The notes beneath the pieces were generated by a model. The model did no database searches and had not been told where the DNA came from. It saw only the letters and a list, made by a program, of their open reading frames with translations. Source: Notolepis coatsorum (lineage: Eukaryota; Chordata; Actinopteri; Aulopiformes; Paralepididae). From it: DNA of 64,000 bases. Each line of letters starts with the position of its first letter. Within the stretch, counting starts at the first letter, position 1. The translations under genes and the position numbers were made by a program. The stretch is taken from contig OZ020585.1 in the NCBI GenBank assembly GCA_963971535.1, forward strand, positions 160,297,933 to 160,361,932, written 5' to 3'. Of the stretch, positions 11,239-22,639 are shown one piece after another.

Positions 11239-11675
11239 CTAAGATCAGCGTCATTTGGTCGTCCTCAGACGAGTTCGCCAGCGAAGATTCCAATCATCGC
11301 GGTCCTCCATACATCCGGCCAGTTCCATAGAGCTCTCCTTCCTCAGTACGTCCATGTATGTTCGCATGGGACGTCCTCTTGGTCGGTGCCCGTGTGTTGG
11401 CTCCCATAGCACTAGCTTGCTAGCTGGAAGTTCCTGGTGTCGGTGGCAGTGACCTCTGCAAGTTTCATCCTCCTGGATGCCACCTTGTCTCTCAACTTTG
11501 GTAGCCCCCCGTACAGATGCTTGTTAGTTACGTGCTTGTTCTGGTCCATGTTCAGTACCACATGCAGTATTCTGGTGTAGCATCCGTCCAGAGACTTCTG
11601 CAGGGTGGGCTTCAGGGTCCAAAGATGGTCCAAAGATACTGTATTAGAGAACATGATCAACTTTTTCCCCAATCT
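11239..11675 (-). mobile_element. LINE ORF2 C-terminal fragment
   Basis: The - strand reads LQKSLDGCYTRILHVVLNMD, HVTNKHLYGGLPKLRDKVAS and RRMKLAE, followed in another frame by a GRPMRTYMDVLRK-like piece. This is the usual C-terminal part of a non-LTR retrotransposon polyprotein (LDGCYTRMLR...LYGNLP...RRMRLAGH). Frameshifted and truncated at both ends. Confidence 0.75.
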
Positions 11676-11931
11676 ATAAAATAGGAGTGTTAAAATTCAG
11701 ACTTGTGATGTCATCAAGTATAACGTTTGAATCTGCTCCGTAAACAATGAATTGGGAAGGATATCATACAGTAGGTGACACTGGGGAATGTTCTGAGATA
11801 TATATATATTGTGGCAGACTGGCTGGCGTGGTACTAGAAGGGCATTATATCTCGGCCAAGGTACTGCGGTATTGCTACCATTTTCTTATTTTACTATAGT
11901 ATACTATATTATATATAGTATATACTATAGT

Positions 11932-12350
11932 AGGGAGGTCCAACAAGTAGCTACGGGTTTCTCACCCTTCAAGCTGCTGTATGGGCTGAAAGCCCAGAGG
12001 GATGCTGTACCTCGTCAAGGAGGCCTGGGAACACCAGCCGTTACCCCACTGAACCATGGCGGAACATCCCATTACATATATCAGCCGGAAGCTGTCGCCC
12101 AGAGAACAAAAGTATTCCACGGTCAAGAAGGAAAGCCTGACGATCAAGTGGGCCTTGGGAGAGCTGAAATACTATTTGTTGGGACGGTGGCACTTCACCG
12201 TCGTGCACCGTCACGGACCGTGCACCACTAGTATGGATGTCACGCAACAAGGAAAACAATGCAAGGGTCACCTGCTGGTTTCTCTCGCTCCAACCATATG
12301 CCTTTAATGTCGTCCACAGGTCCGGAAACGCAGATGCAATCTCTCCAGAG
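11932..12350 (+). pseudogene. Rearranged Ty3/gypsy LTR-retrotransposon fragment (integrase end and RNase H)
   Basis: From 11935 the + strand reads REVQQVATGFSPFKLLYG, which belongs to the C-terminal part of a gypsy integrase. From 12056 it reads EHPITYISRKLSPREQKYST and IKWALGELKYYLLGR, then in another frame MSRNKENNARV and AFNVVHRSGNADA, which is the gypsy RNase H domain. In a normal pol gene RNase H precedes integrase, so the order is reversed and the piece has been rearranged. A frameshift near 12200 breaks the RNase H frame. No LTRs were recognised. Confidence 0.75.
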
Positions 12351-12424
12351 AGATGCGCTGGCATCCTGGGTCCACACGTACCTCAGTCTAGTCCACACCT
12401 ACCTCAGTCTAGTCCACACCTGCC

Positions 12425-13790
12425 TCAGTCTAGAGGCTGCAGGGAGCTCTCCGTGGTCCTTAATGACCTGTATGGGAAGCTGCAGGGAGCGCTCCGTGGT
12501 CCTGAATGACCTGAGGCTGCAGGGAGCTCTCCATGGTCCTGAATGACCTGAGGCTGCAGGGAGCTCCCCGTGGTCCTGGATGACCTGAGGCTGCAGGGAG
12601 CTCTCCATGGTCCTGAATGACCTGAGGCTGCAGGGAGCTCTCCATGGTCCTGAATGACCAGATGGGAGGCTGCAGGGAGCTCCCTATGGTCCTGAATGAC
12701 CTGAGGCTGCAGGGAGCTCTCCATGGTCCTGAATGACCAGATGGGAGGCTGCAGGGAGCTCCCTATGGTCCTGAATGACCTGTACGGAGGCTGCAGGGAG
12801 CTCTCCGTGGTCCTGAATGACCTGTACGGGAGGCTGCAGGGAGCTCGCCGTGGTCCTGAATTACCTGAGGCTGCAGGGAGCTCTCCATGGTCCTGAATGA
12901 CCAGATGAGAGGCTGCAGGGAGCTCCCTGTGGTCCTGAATGACCTGAGGCTGCAGGGAGCTCTCCATGGTCCTGAATGACCAGATGAGAGGCTGCAGGGA
13001 GCTCTCCATGGTCCTGAATGACCAGATGAGAGGCTGCAGGGAGCTCCCTGTGGTCCTGAATGACCTGTACGGGAGGCTGCAGGGAGCTCTCCGTGGTCCT
13101 GAATGACCTGTATGGGAGGCTGTAGGGAGCTCTCCGTGGGCCTGAAGGACCTGACGGGAGGCTGCAGGGAGCACTCTCCGTGGGCCTGAATGACCTGACG
13201 GGAGACTGCAGGGAGCTCTCCGTGGTCCTGAATGACCTGACGGGAGGCTGCAGGGAGCTCTCCATGGTCCTGAATGACCTGACGGGAGGCTGCAGGGAGC
13301 TCTCCATGGTCCTGAAGGACCTGACGGGAGGCTGCAGGGAACTCTCCGTGGTCCTGAAGGACCTGATGGGAGGCTGCAGGGAGCTCTCCGTGGTCCTGAA
13401 GGACCTGTATGGGAGGCTGCAGGGAGCTCTCTCCTGGGTCCTGAAGGACCTGACGGGAGGCTGCAGGGAGCTCTCCATGGTCCTGAAGGACCTGTATGGG
13501 AGGCTGCAGGGAGCTCTCTCCATGGTCCTGAAGGACCTGACGGGAGGCTGCAGGGAGCTCTCCATGGACCTGAATTACCTGTATGGGAGGCTGCAGGGAG
13601 CTCTCTCCGGGGTCCTGAATGACCTGTATGGGAGGCTGCAGGGAGCTCTCTCCATGGTCCTGAATGACCTGACGGGAGGCTGCAGGGAGCTCTCCATGGT
13701 CCTGAATGACCTGTATGGGAAGCTGCAGGGAGCTCTCCATGGTCCTGAATTACCTGTATGGGAGGCTGCAGGGAGCTCTCCGTGGTCCAG
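12425..13790. repeat. GC-rich minisatellite, units of 36-45 bp, about 30 copies
   Basis: Tandem units built on GGCTGCAGGGAGCTCTCC, TGGTCCTGAATGACCTG and a variable TATGGGA/ACGGGA spacer. Length variants of 36, 42 and 45 bp alternate. Nearly every unit contains PstI-type CTGCAG and SacI-type GAGCTC palindromes. A shorter 19-21 bp triplet (CCTCAGTCTAGTCCACACCT) sits just before it at 12380-12430. Long open frames on both strands are artefacts of unit lengths divisible by three. Confidence 0.93.
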
Positions 13791-14440
13791 AGAAAACACT
13801 CCATTTTCTAAAATATCCGTATACATGTGGACAGGGCCATTTGACAGGATGTTAGTGTTTTCCATACGCTCTGGTTTCACCTGTCCATCGAATACACAGT
13901 GTATTAAAAACAGAGTTTCTAAAATATCTTCACCCTGGCAGGAGTTCTCAAAAAGGTCTGATTTCAGTGACCTAAAACAAAGGAAAGGTTTCTCCTCGTC
14001 CCTCTCCTTCAGAGCTGTATTGGTGTTTAGGAAAATAGCTGTTTTTTTCTTCTCATCAAAACTGCCTTTTGATTATAAAATAAATCACTGACAAATACGT
14101 GGCCACCACCATGCCTTTACTCATCCGTCCCAGTTGGATGTCTGTACATGTCGCCTCTGGATCAGATCCTTAATTCTACCACTAGTTGCTTGTTATCTCA
14201 TTTGCATAAATAGCTTGCAGACAATCTCACCTCATGCATAATTGAAATACCTGCACTCTCCACACCTACAGCTGCACCTTTCCAAAGGGAGGAGAGGGGA
14301 GGCAGTTACTGGGATGTGAAGGTCATGATTTAGATTGAGATGTTACCCGACTTAATACCCTAAATAAATAAAATCATTCCTTTTTTGGAAACAGAGGAAG
14401 GCAATTTGCTGTTAGATTAGGTGGAAACATGCCATGCTGT
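13791..14440. other. Non-coding stretch, possibly a decayed repeat and a candidate regulatory block
   Basis: 13791-14050 resembles old interspersed repeat sequence (AAAACACTCCATTTTC, GTATACATGTGGACAGGGC) without recognisable ends. 14160-14290 is unique, contains ATTTGCAT near 14199 and CATGCATAATT near 14233, and could be a conserved non-coding element. No gene seen. Confidence 0.35.
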
Positions 14441-14446
14441 GGTGGA

Positions 14447-14512
14447 CAGAATGGACCAATATGGACAGAATGGACAGAATGGACCGATATGGACAGAATG
14501 GACAGAATGCAT
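14447..14512. repeat. Short tandem repeat of ATGGACAGA/ATGGACCAAT units
   Basis: Six to seven imperfect copies of a 10-bp unit (ATGGACAGAA). Confidence 0.8.
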
Positions 14513-14719
14513 TGGATTCTCATCTTTGGAAACATCCAGTCACAGCTGTTCACGCAGTGAAGAGAAGGTTTTCCCCTGAAACCAGGAAGAGAGTAAACTG
14601 TAAATAAAGAGAAAAAGGATGTTGATCCATGAAACAAATCCGACTCCTGTCAGAGAATGTAACAGTTTTAAATCTGCCACCACGTCCAATGACAGCTCAC
14701 AACCATTTCTCAAAACACT

Positions 14720-14895
<176 letters not shown>

Positions 14896-15080
14896 AGTAA
14901 TACAACAGAGCTCAAATTTCTCTCGCCCCTTCAAGCGCAAAATACAAAAACCTTAGGCTGCCACTACCTGGTTCAATCAAGTGTGTTACATTGTATACCC
15001 ATGGGCAACAAGGCGGCTTGTATTTTAATTAATAATGTAATACCAGTCTGGAAGGCTTGGCCCTGGGCGTCTCTCCCTGA

Positions 15081-15208
<128 letters not shown>

Positions 15209-15432
15209 GTTTTTTGTAAACACTTTCGAGAAAAGCAACAAAGACGCTTGCAGCATTTCCCCCTCACGCTCATGACTGGATTTTGAAACGTAACGCTCAG
15301 CTCTCATTGGGCTTTTCGAGTGTTTTGAGTTTGTTGTTTTAAACCGGTATTTCAACTGAACACAAAGGAGTTTCTTACTGACGTGCTGTCAGCTCAAAGA
15401 AGACATCTGTCATCTACTGTACTGCACCAGGA

Positions 15433-15716
15433 GAGGGAGAAGAAGAAGGAGAAGAAGAAGAAGAAGAAGAAGAAGAAGAAGAAGAAGAAGAAGAAGAAGA
15501 AGAAGAAGAAGAAGAAGAAGAAGAAGAAGAAGAAGAAGAAGAAGAAGAAGAAGAAGAAGAAGAAGAAGAAGAAGAAGAAGAAGAAGAAGATGAAGATGAA
15601 GATGATGATGATGATGATGAAGAAGAAGGAGATGAAGAAGAAGATGAAGAGGAAGAAGAGGAAGAAGAGGAAGAAGAAGGAGTTGAAGAAGATGAAGAAG
15701 GAGAAGGAGGAGAAAG
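15433..15716. repeat. (GAA)n / (GAAGAT)n polypurine tract
   Basis: About 160 bp of uninterrupted GAA followed by GAT/GAA/GAG trinucleotides, with all purines on the + strand for about 250 bp. Lysine-rich and leucine-rich open frames over it are artefacts. Confidence 0.97.
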
Positions 15717-16845
15717 AACAGTGAGAAGGTAGAGGAGGGAGGGTAGGCAAATGAGGGTAAGAGGAGGGTGGGTGGGGGGGGGGGCATTAAGCGCAGCACA
15801 TGGTGTGAATGTAAGCTAGTGTTTAGGGCTATGAAGACAGACACATGGCCATGGGTGCTGTGTTGTTGTTGTTGGGAATAATGAGCACAGTGAAGGGTGA
15901 ACAGCACGCCTCCCTGGAGATCCCGGGCCGTGAGGAGCCCTGAGGGAGCAGAGGCTTCTGGGACGCGGGCTGCATTCAACCTTTCTCTCTGTGGGCCTCA
16001 GCGCCGCGGCTCAGCCCTCACATGACAGCGCTTTCAGCCCCTCCTCTCCCCCCCTCTGAGCATATGGACCGAGGAATGTTTCTAAATACAAACCCCATGT
16101 GTGTGTGTGGGGGGGGGGGGGGCTGGTGCAAATGCATGTAAATATTGTCCCTATACCAGTAGCGTAATGGTGTCTTGAAGGCATGAAGAGACCAATGACG
16201 TCTACAGTAAATGATGGAGATTCACTCAAGACGCTGACGTTTTTTAAGAATTCCCTTAGTCAAATATAAACCGTCAAATAATAAAAATAAAAATAAATAT
16301 ATATTCATTTTAGAAATCGTAAATGCTACGAAAACAAACAAAACAGAAAAAGAAAAGCGCTAACATTCTAATGACTTTGGATGCACAGGGCCACAAGTTA
16401 ATGTGGAGTGATTCTTCCTGCCCTGGGAGGACGGCTGTCCCCCTGTCTCTGTCAAAAGGTCAACGATGGCCCCAAACCGCCGCGTGTGGGGACAGTGACC
16501 TGGAAGCGCTACTGATGACCCCGCAACCAGGGGGCCCCAACCAGAGTTGATCATCTAACATGCAGGCCGCCTGCAGCCATGGAAATCTGACATTTCTCCT
16601 CATTCAAATCAACACAAACAATATGCATCTCATGCCTCTCGCTAACCTGTGCCAGATTATGGAAGCGCGCGGGGACCGGAGACTATTAATGCGCTGTCCT
16701 CCAGACCCAGGTCCCCGCCCGTCCCTCTGAATAATGTCACGCCGCGGCAGGCAGGCTGGGAGAGCAGGGAGGAACACAGATTCTAGGCAGCAGGCCGTGC
16801 GGTGAAAGTGACCTGGAAGAGCTTACTGATGACCCCGCATTAACG
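15717..16845. other. Unique non-coding stretch, candidate conserved non-coding sequence
   Basis: No gene recognised. A G-run lies at 15774-15784 and a G12 tract near 16110. 16560-16770 is unusually balanced unique sequence (e.g. AACAATATGCATCTCATGCC) and could be an enhancer-type conserved element. A block GTGACCTGGAAG...CTGATGACCCCGCA occurs twice, at 16494 and 16808. Confidence 0.35.
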
Positions 16846-17062
16846 TATGATATAACCGATAGGGCATCTGCACCTTTGTTTACACTGTTTACTTTTCCCG
16901 TATCTTTATATTCAGATCTAATTGTATTGCCTATACTGTATATGTATTTCTACTATTACCCTGCCCATACCTGTACCTCCCCTCCCCCCTCGTGATATGA
17001 CACCTGAATTTCCCCAAGGGATCAATAAAGGAATATCTTATCTTATCTTATCTTATCTTATG
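16846..17062 (+). mobile_element. Interspersed repeat R1 (LINE-like 3' end with ATCTT tail)
   Basis: Contains TATAACCGATAGGGCAT, CTACTATTACCCTGCCCATA, TTTCCCCAAGGGATCAATAA and a terminal (TCTTA)n. The same module occurs at 45400-45670 (+) and 22640-23450 (-). The AATAAAG end plus tandem tail suggests the 3' end of a LINE or a SINE mobilised by one. Confidence 0.7.
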
Positions 17063-17239
17063 TACAAGCTCATTGAAGTTCTGGTCAACTGTGTTGATTT
17101 CATATAAATCAATGGGTAAGCTCTACTGTATACAGCAGTGTACACTATGTGCATCTGTTGTGTATCAGTGACAAGAAAAGACACTAGACAAAATGTGGGT
17201 CCGTTTAGAATGTTTACCGTATGTTGTTATGTTGAAACC

Positions 17240-17580
17240 GTGTATAGTACCGTCTACCTACTCTTACTAGTTACACTGCTGACCAGTGTGACTTACTACC
17301 ATAGTGTCTTTATACCTGTATCACTGTACATATTAAAACTACAACTCTATCTGTAAATATCCCTTACCTACTCTTACTAGTTACACTGCTGGCCTGTATG
17401 ACGTACTACCATAGTGTCTTTATACCTGTATCACTGTACACATTTTATACCCAGTTGAATTACCTGTACATTGTATATTACTATTGCACTTTACTGTTAT
17501 ATTTGCACTCTGGTTGGATGCCAAACATCTTTTTGTTGTATGTGCTGTATGATGACAATACATTTTAATCTAATCTAATT
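17240..17580 (+). mobile_element. Interspersed repeat R2 (LINE-like 3' end with TCTAA tail)
   Basis: Ends TTGCACTCTGGTTGGATGCC, ...GATGACAATACATTTTAATCTAA and runs into a pentanucleotide array. An inverted copy is at 44822-45160. Inside it an 80-bp block (CCTACTCTTACTAGTTACAC ... ATACCTGTATCACTGTACA) is duplicated, at about 17258 and 17366. Confidence 0.65.
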
Positions 17581-17850
17581 TAATCGACTCTACTCTACTC
17601 TACTCTACTCTGCTCTACTCTTCTCTACTCTACTTTGCTCTACTCTACTCTAATCAAATCTAATATAATGTAATCTACTCAAATCGAATCGAATCTAATC
17701 TAATCTACTCTAGTCTACTCTACTCTACTCTACACTGCTCTGCTCTGCTCTACTCTACTCTAATGTAATCTACTTTAATGTACTCTAGCCTACTCTACTC
17801 TAATATAATATAATATAATTTATTTTATCTAATCGTATCTAATCTAAACA
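17577..17850. repeat. (TCTAC/TCTAA)n pentanucleotide array
   Basis: Imperfect TCTAC, TCTAA, TCTGC and TAATA pentamers that continue from the tail of the R2 repeat. Confidence 0.9.
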
Positions 17851-17954
17851 CATTATGAGAAATAGATTTTTCCTTCCTGTTCTTCTTGTTGAGTTTGTCA
17901 CAGAATGACCATGTTCATATCTATTGTGTGAAACCTTTCATGTTTTTCCAAATG

Positions 17955-20375
17955 CATACTGTCCTTTCTCTTCATACTGTCCTCTCTCTCCATACTGTCC
18001 TCTCTCTCCACACTGTCCTCTCTCTTAATACTGTCCTCTGTCCTCTCTCTTCATACTGTCCTCTCTCTCCATACTGTCCTCTCTCTTCATACTGTCCTCT
18101 CTCTTCATACTGTCCTCTGTCCTCTCTCTTCATACTGTCCTCCCTCTCCATACTGTCCTCTCTCTTCATACTGTCCTCTGTCCTCTCTCTTCATACTGTC
18201 TCCCTCTCCATACTGTCCTCTCTCTTCATACTGTCCTCTCTATTCATACTGTCCTCTCTCTCCATACTGTCCTCTTTCTCCATACTGTCCTCTCTCTCCA
18301 TACTGTCCTCTTTCTCCATACTGTCCTCTCTCTTCTTACTGTCCTCTCTCTCCATACTGTCCTCTTTCTCCATACTGTCCTCTCTCTTCATACTGTCCTC
18401 TCTCTCCATACTGTCCTCTTTCTCCATACTGTCCTCTCTCTTCATACTGTCCTCTCTCTCCATACTGTCATCTCTTCATACTGTCCTCTCTCTTCATACT
18501 GTCCTCTCTCTCCATACTGTCATCTCTCTCCATACTGTCCTCTCTCTCCATACTGTCCTCTGTCCTCTCTCTTCATACTGTCCTCTCTATCCATACTGTC
18601 CTCTTTCTCCATACTGTCCTCTCTCTTCTTACTGTCCTCTCTCTCCATACTGTCCTCTTTCTCCATACTGTCCTCTCTCTTCATACTGTCCTCTCTCTCC
18701 ATACTGTCCTCTTTCTCATACTGTCCTCTCTCTTCATACTGTCCTCTCTTTCCATACTGTCATCTCTTCATACTGTCCTCTCTCTTCATACTGTCCTCTC
18801 TCTCCATACTGTCATCTCTCTCCATACTGTCCTCTCTCTCCATACTGTCCTCTGTCCTCTCTCTTCATACTGTCCTCTCTCTCCATACTGTCCTCTCTCT
18901 CCATACTGTCCTCTCTCTCCATACTGTCCTCTCTCTCTCCATACTGTCCTCTCTCTCCATACTGTCATCTCTCTCCATACTGTCCTCTCTCTCTCCATAC
19001 TGTCCTCTCTCTCTCCATACTGTCCTCTCTCTCCATACTGTCCTCTCTCTCCATACTGTCCTCTCTCTCCATACTGTCCTCTCTCTCCATACTGTCCTCT
19101 CTCTCCATACTGTCTTCTCTCTCCATACTGTCCTCTCTCTCCATACTGTCCTCTCTCTCCATACTGTCCTCTCTCTCCATACTGTCTTCTCTCTCCATAC
19201 TGTCCTCTCTCTCCATACTGTCCTCTCTCTCCATACTGTCCTCTCTCTCCATACTGTCCTCTCTCTCCATCTCTCCTACTGTCCTCTGTCTTCTCTCTCC
19301 ATACTGTCCTCTCTCTTCATACTGGTCCTCTGTCATCTCTCTCCATACTGTCCTCTCTCTTCATACTGTCCTCTGTCATCTCTCTCCATACTGTCCTCTC
19401 TCTTCATACTGTCCTCTGTCTTCTCTCTTCATACTGTCCTCTCTCTTCATACTGTCCTCTGTCTTCTCTCTTCATACTGTCCTCTCTCTTCATACTGTCC
19501 TCTGTCTTCTCTCTCCATACTGTCCTCTCTCTTCATACTGTCCTCTGTCTTCTCTCTCATACTGTCCTCTCTCTCATACTGTCCTCTGTCTTCTCTCTTC
19601 ATACTGTCCTCTCTCTTCATACTGTCCTCTGTCTTCTCTCTTCATACTGTCCTCTCTCTTCATACTGTCCTCTGTCTTCTCTCTCCATACTGTCCTCTCT
19701 CTTCATACTGTCCTCTGTCCTCATACTGTCCTCTCTCCATACTGTCCTCTCTCCTCATACTGTCCTCTGTCCATACTGTCCTCTGTCCTCATACTGTCCT
19801 CTCTCCTCATACTGTCCTGTCCTCTCTCTTCATACTGTCCTCACTCCTCATACTGTCCTCTGTCCTCATACTCTCCTCTCTCCATACTGTCCTCTCTCTC
19901 CATACTGTCCTCTCTCTTCATACTGTCCTCTCTCTCCATACTGTCCTGTCCTCTCTCTTCATATTGTCCTCACTCCTCATACTGTCCTCTCTCTTCATAC
20001 TGTCCTCTCTGTTCATACTGTCCTCTCTTCATACTGTCCTCTCTCTTCATACTGTCCTCTCACTCCATACTGTCCTCTCTCTCCATACTGTCCTCTCTCT
20101 CCATACTGTCCTCTCTCTTCATACTGTCCTCTCTGTTCATACTGTCCTCTCTTCATACTGTCCTCTCTCTTCATACTGTCCTCTCTTCATACTGTCCTCT
20201 CTCTTCATACTGTCCTCTCTTCATACTGTCCTCTCTCTCCATACTGTCCTCTCTCTTCATACTGTCCTCTCTCTCCATACTGTCCTATCTCTTCATACTG
20301 TCCTCTCTCCTCATACCGTCCTCTCTCCTCATACTGTTCTCTGTCCTCTCCTTATACTGTCCTCTCAACATGGTA
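17955..20375. repeat. 18-bp satellite-like array, about 2.4 kb
   Basis: Roughly 130 copies of CATACTGTCCTCTCTCTC/T with scattered variants (18 bp, some 16-20 bp). Because 18 is divisible by three, one frame stays open for over 800 codons (SSLSIL/SSLFIL repeats). This is not a gene: it is a pure tandem repeat without codon bias or a start context. Confidence 0.95.
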
Positions 20376-20563
20376 CTGTATTCCACCTCACAGTGACACA
20401 AAGCGCAGCGGCGATGAAGCCATGAGCGGGTTATAAAGCCACAACAGCGGTTTACACAGTAAATCCCCCTGAACGCCGCGGTGCCCGGAGCGTTACCCAC
20501 CGCGGTATAAATGTTTATCCATGTGGACTTTCTCCATCTCGTGCCGCGTGGTTCTGTGTGCGG

Positions 20564-20595
<32 letters not shown>

Positions 20596-20733
20596 CGGAG
20601 AGAGAGAGAGGGTGGCTGATAACGCCGTGACACGGAGGCAAGAGGCATGTGTCTGCAGGGCATGCGTACAGAGCGCGGTCGTGAAGAGCAGGGAACATGG
20701 AGGCTGACTGTAAAAGGTGAAGTGCCGCGGAAA
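20376..20733. other. GC/CpG-rich stretch ending at an assembly gap
   Basis: Many CpG dinucleotides (AACGCCGCGGTGCCCGGAGC, GTGCCGCGTGG, GTACAGAGCGCGGTCGTG) and a (GGCA)n run at 20563-20595. It could be the edge of a CpG-island promoter whose gene falls in or past the gap. No coding exon recognised. Confidence 0.4.
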
Positions 20734-20933
20734 NNNNNNNNNNNNNNNNNNNNNNNNNNNNNNNNNNNNNNNNNNNNNNNNNNNNNNNNNNNNNNNNNNN
20801 NNNNNNNNNNNNNNNNNNNNNNNNNNNNNNNNNNNNNNNNNNNNNNNNNNNNNNNNNNNNNNNNNNNNNNNNNNNNNNNNNNNNNNNNNNNNNNNNNNNN
20901 NNNNNNNNNNNNNNNNNNNNNNNNNNNNNNNNN
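20734..20933. other. Assembly gap (200 N)
   Basis: Exactly 200 N; the round number suggests a placeholder rather than a measured size. Confidence 0.99.
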
Positions 20934-21600
20934 AAACCCTGTTAGCTCAAAGCTCCTCTTTCAACTTAACAAGCATTAAACAAAATGGCCCAGTCATCTA
21001 TTCACCTTTGTTTAATACACACAGCGTTGTCTCTAATGTTATCTAACCACTGATAGCTCCCGATATCATCAGTTTGGTGCTGGCTAAGTAGCGTGAGCTA
21101 ACGTTAGCTTCTAGCCACAATGCTATACTGTTATAATGGCAAATTCCATTGACGTTAGCATGCAGCTAACAATGCTACCGATCGTTTTTTAGACTAAACT
21201 ATCCGCTCTTGGTGGTCACTTGTGTTGATGTTAGTTTTGTTTCATCAACAAATGACAGGCAGAACACAGTGAATGTATCCGTTTGGTTTATTGCACTTTT
21301 ATTAGGCTTTGCTGAAAAAGAATTGCTGCATTGAGTAAATAGGCAAGATGGTGGCGTGGCATAGGCGCCTGCCTTATTGACATTTTCTTTGCTGGAGCTT
21401 CCAGGTAGTGTATTGGCACATTCAAGTTCTGATTGGTTGAAATTGCCTTCATGTTTGCCACCTACTGCCACCTACTGCTTTGGCAGTGTACTACATCAGT
21501 GTGCTCGGGTGACAAAAACGAAAGTGTGACTCGAGGCGCACGACGTCGCGGCGAAACGCATATGACAATGATACGAAAATGAAACGAAAGGTGTAACCGC
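20934..21600. other. Unrecognised non-coding stretch
   Basis: No gene or repeat family identified. Several TAGC/GCTAACGTTAGC motifs, common in fish intergenic DNA, occur near 21095-21175. Confidence 0.4.
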
Positions 21601-22476
21601 ACCCTGAACCTCACTGGGGGGGGGGGGGGGTGATACACACTGGCTGAACCTCACTGGGGGGGGGGGGGGGGGGTGATACACACTGTCTGAACCTCACTGG
21701 GGGGGGGGATGATACACACTGTCTGAACCTCACTGGGGGGGGGGGGGTGATACACACTGTCTGAACCTCACTGGGGGGGGGTGATACACACTGTCTGAAC
21801 CTCATGGGGGGGGGTGGTACACACGGTCTGAACCTCACTGGGGGGGGTGATACACACTGGCTGAACCTCACTGGGGGGGGGGTGATACACACTGTCTGAA
21901 CCTCACTGGGGGGGGGGGTTGATACACACTGTCTGAACCTCACTGGGGGGGGGGGGGGTGATACACACTGTCTGAACCTCACTGGGGGGGGGGGGGTGAG
22001 ACAACCTCACTGGGGGGGGGGGGGTGATACACACTGCCTGAACCTCACTGGGGGGGGGGGGTGAGACAACCTCACTGGGGGGGGGGGTGATACACACTGT
22101 CTGAACCTCACTGGGGGGGGGGGGGGGGTGATACACACTGTCTGAACCTCACTGGGGGGGGGGGTGATACACACTGTCTGAACCTCACTGGGGGGGGGGT
22201 GATACACACTGTCTGAACCTCATTGGGGGGGGGGGGGGTGATACACACTGTCTGAACCTCACTGGGGGGGGGGGGGGTGATGCACACTGTCTGAACCTCA
22301 CTGTTCATTGGGGGGGGTGATACACACTGTCTGAACCTCACTGTTCATTGGGGGGGGTGATACACACTGTCTGAACCTCACTGGGGGGGGGGGGGGTGAT
22401 ACACACTGTCTGAACCTCACTAGGGGGGGGGTGATGCACACTGTCTGAACCTCACTGTTCATTGGGGGGGGGGGTT
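21601..22476. repeat. Poly-G minisatellite, about 24 copies
   Basis: Units of about 35-40 bp: CTGAACCTCACT, a run of 7 to 16 G, then GTGATACACACTGT. Unit length varies mainly through the G-run. Several units carry CACTGTTCATT before the G-run and two carry GTGAGACAAC. Many tracts can form G-quadruplexes on the + strand. Confidence 0.95.
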
Positions 22477-22639
22477 GTATAGGAATTGCAATTCTATCTT
22501 CTACCGATTCAAAATCTATCCAGAAATTCCAGAAATCTAATATTTTATCATTTCTTTGTGTGATTCTTTTCTTTGAAATCTATATCTACAATTGTGTGTA
22601 ACCATCATAGTAGTGACGTGAATAATTATGAAAATACCG

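Noticed and set aside
12425-13804. 459-codon and overlapping long open frames on both strands
   Set aside because: They are products of a GC-rich minisatellite with mostly 42- and 45-bp units; several frames are open at once.
15383-15979. Lysine-rich (+) and leucine-rich (-) open frames
   Set aside because: They come from the (GAA)n tract.
17886-20396. 836-codon open frame (S/L/I/Y/C-rich)
   Set aside because: It lies in an 18-bp tandem repeat; openness follows from a unit length divisible by three. No domain or normal codon use.
20647-21046. Open frames crossing the N gap
   Set aside because: Most residues are unknown; no evidence of coding on either side.
21496-22341. Proline-rich open frames on the - strand
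   Set aside because: They are products of the poly-G minisatellite.
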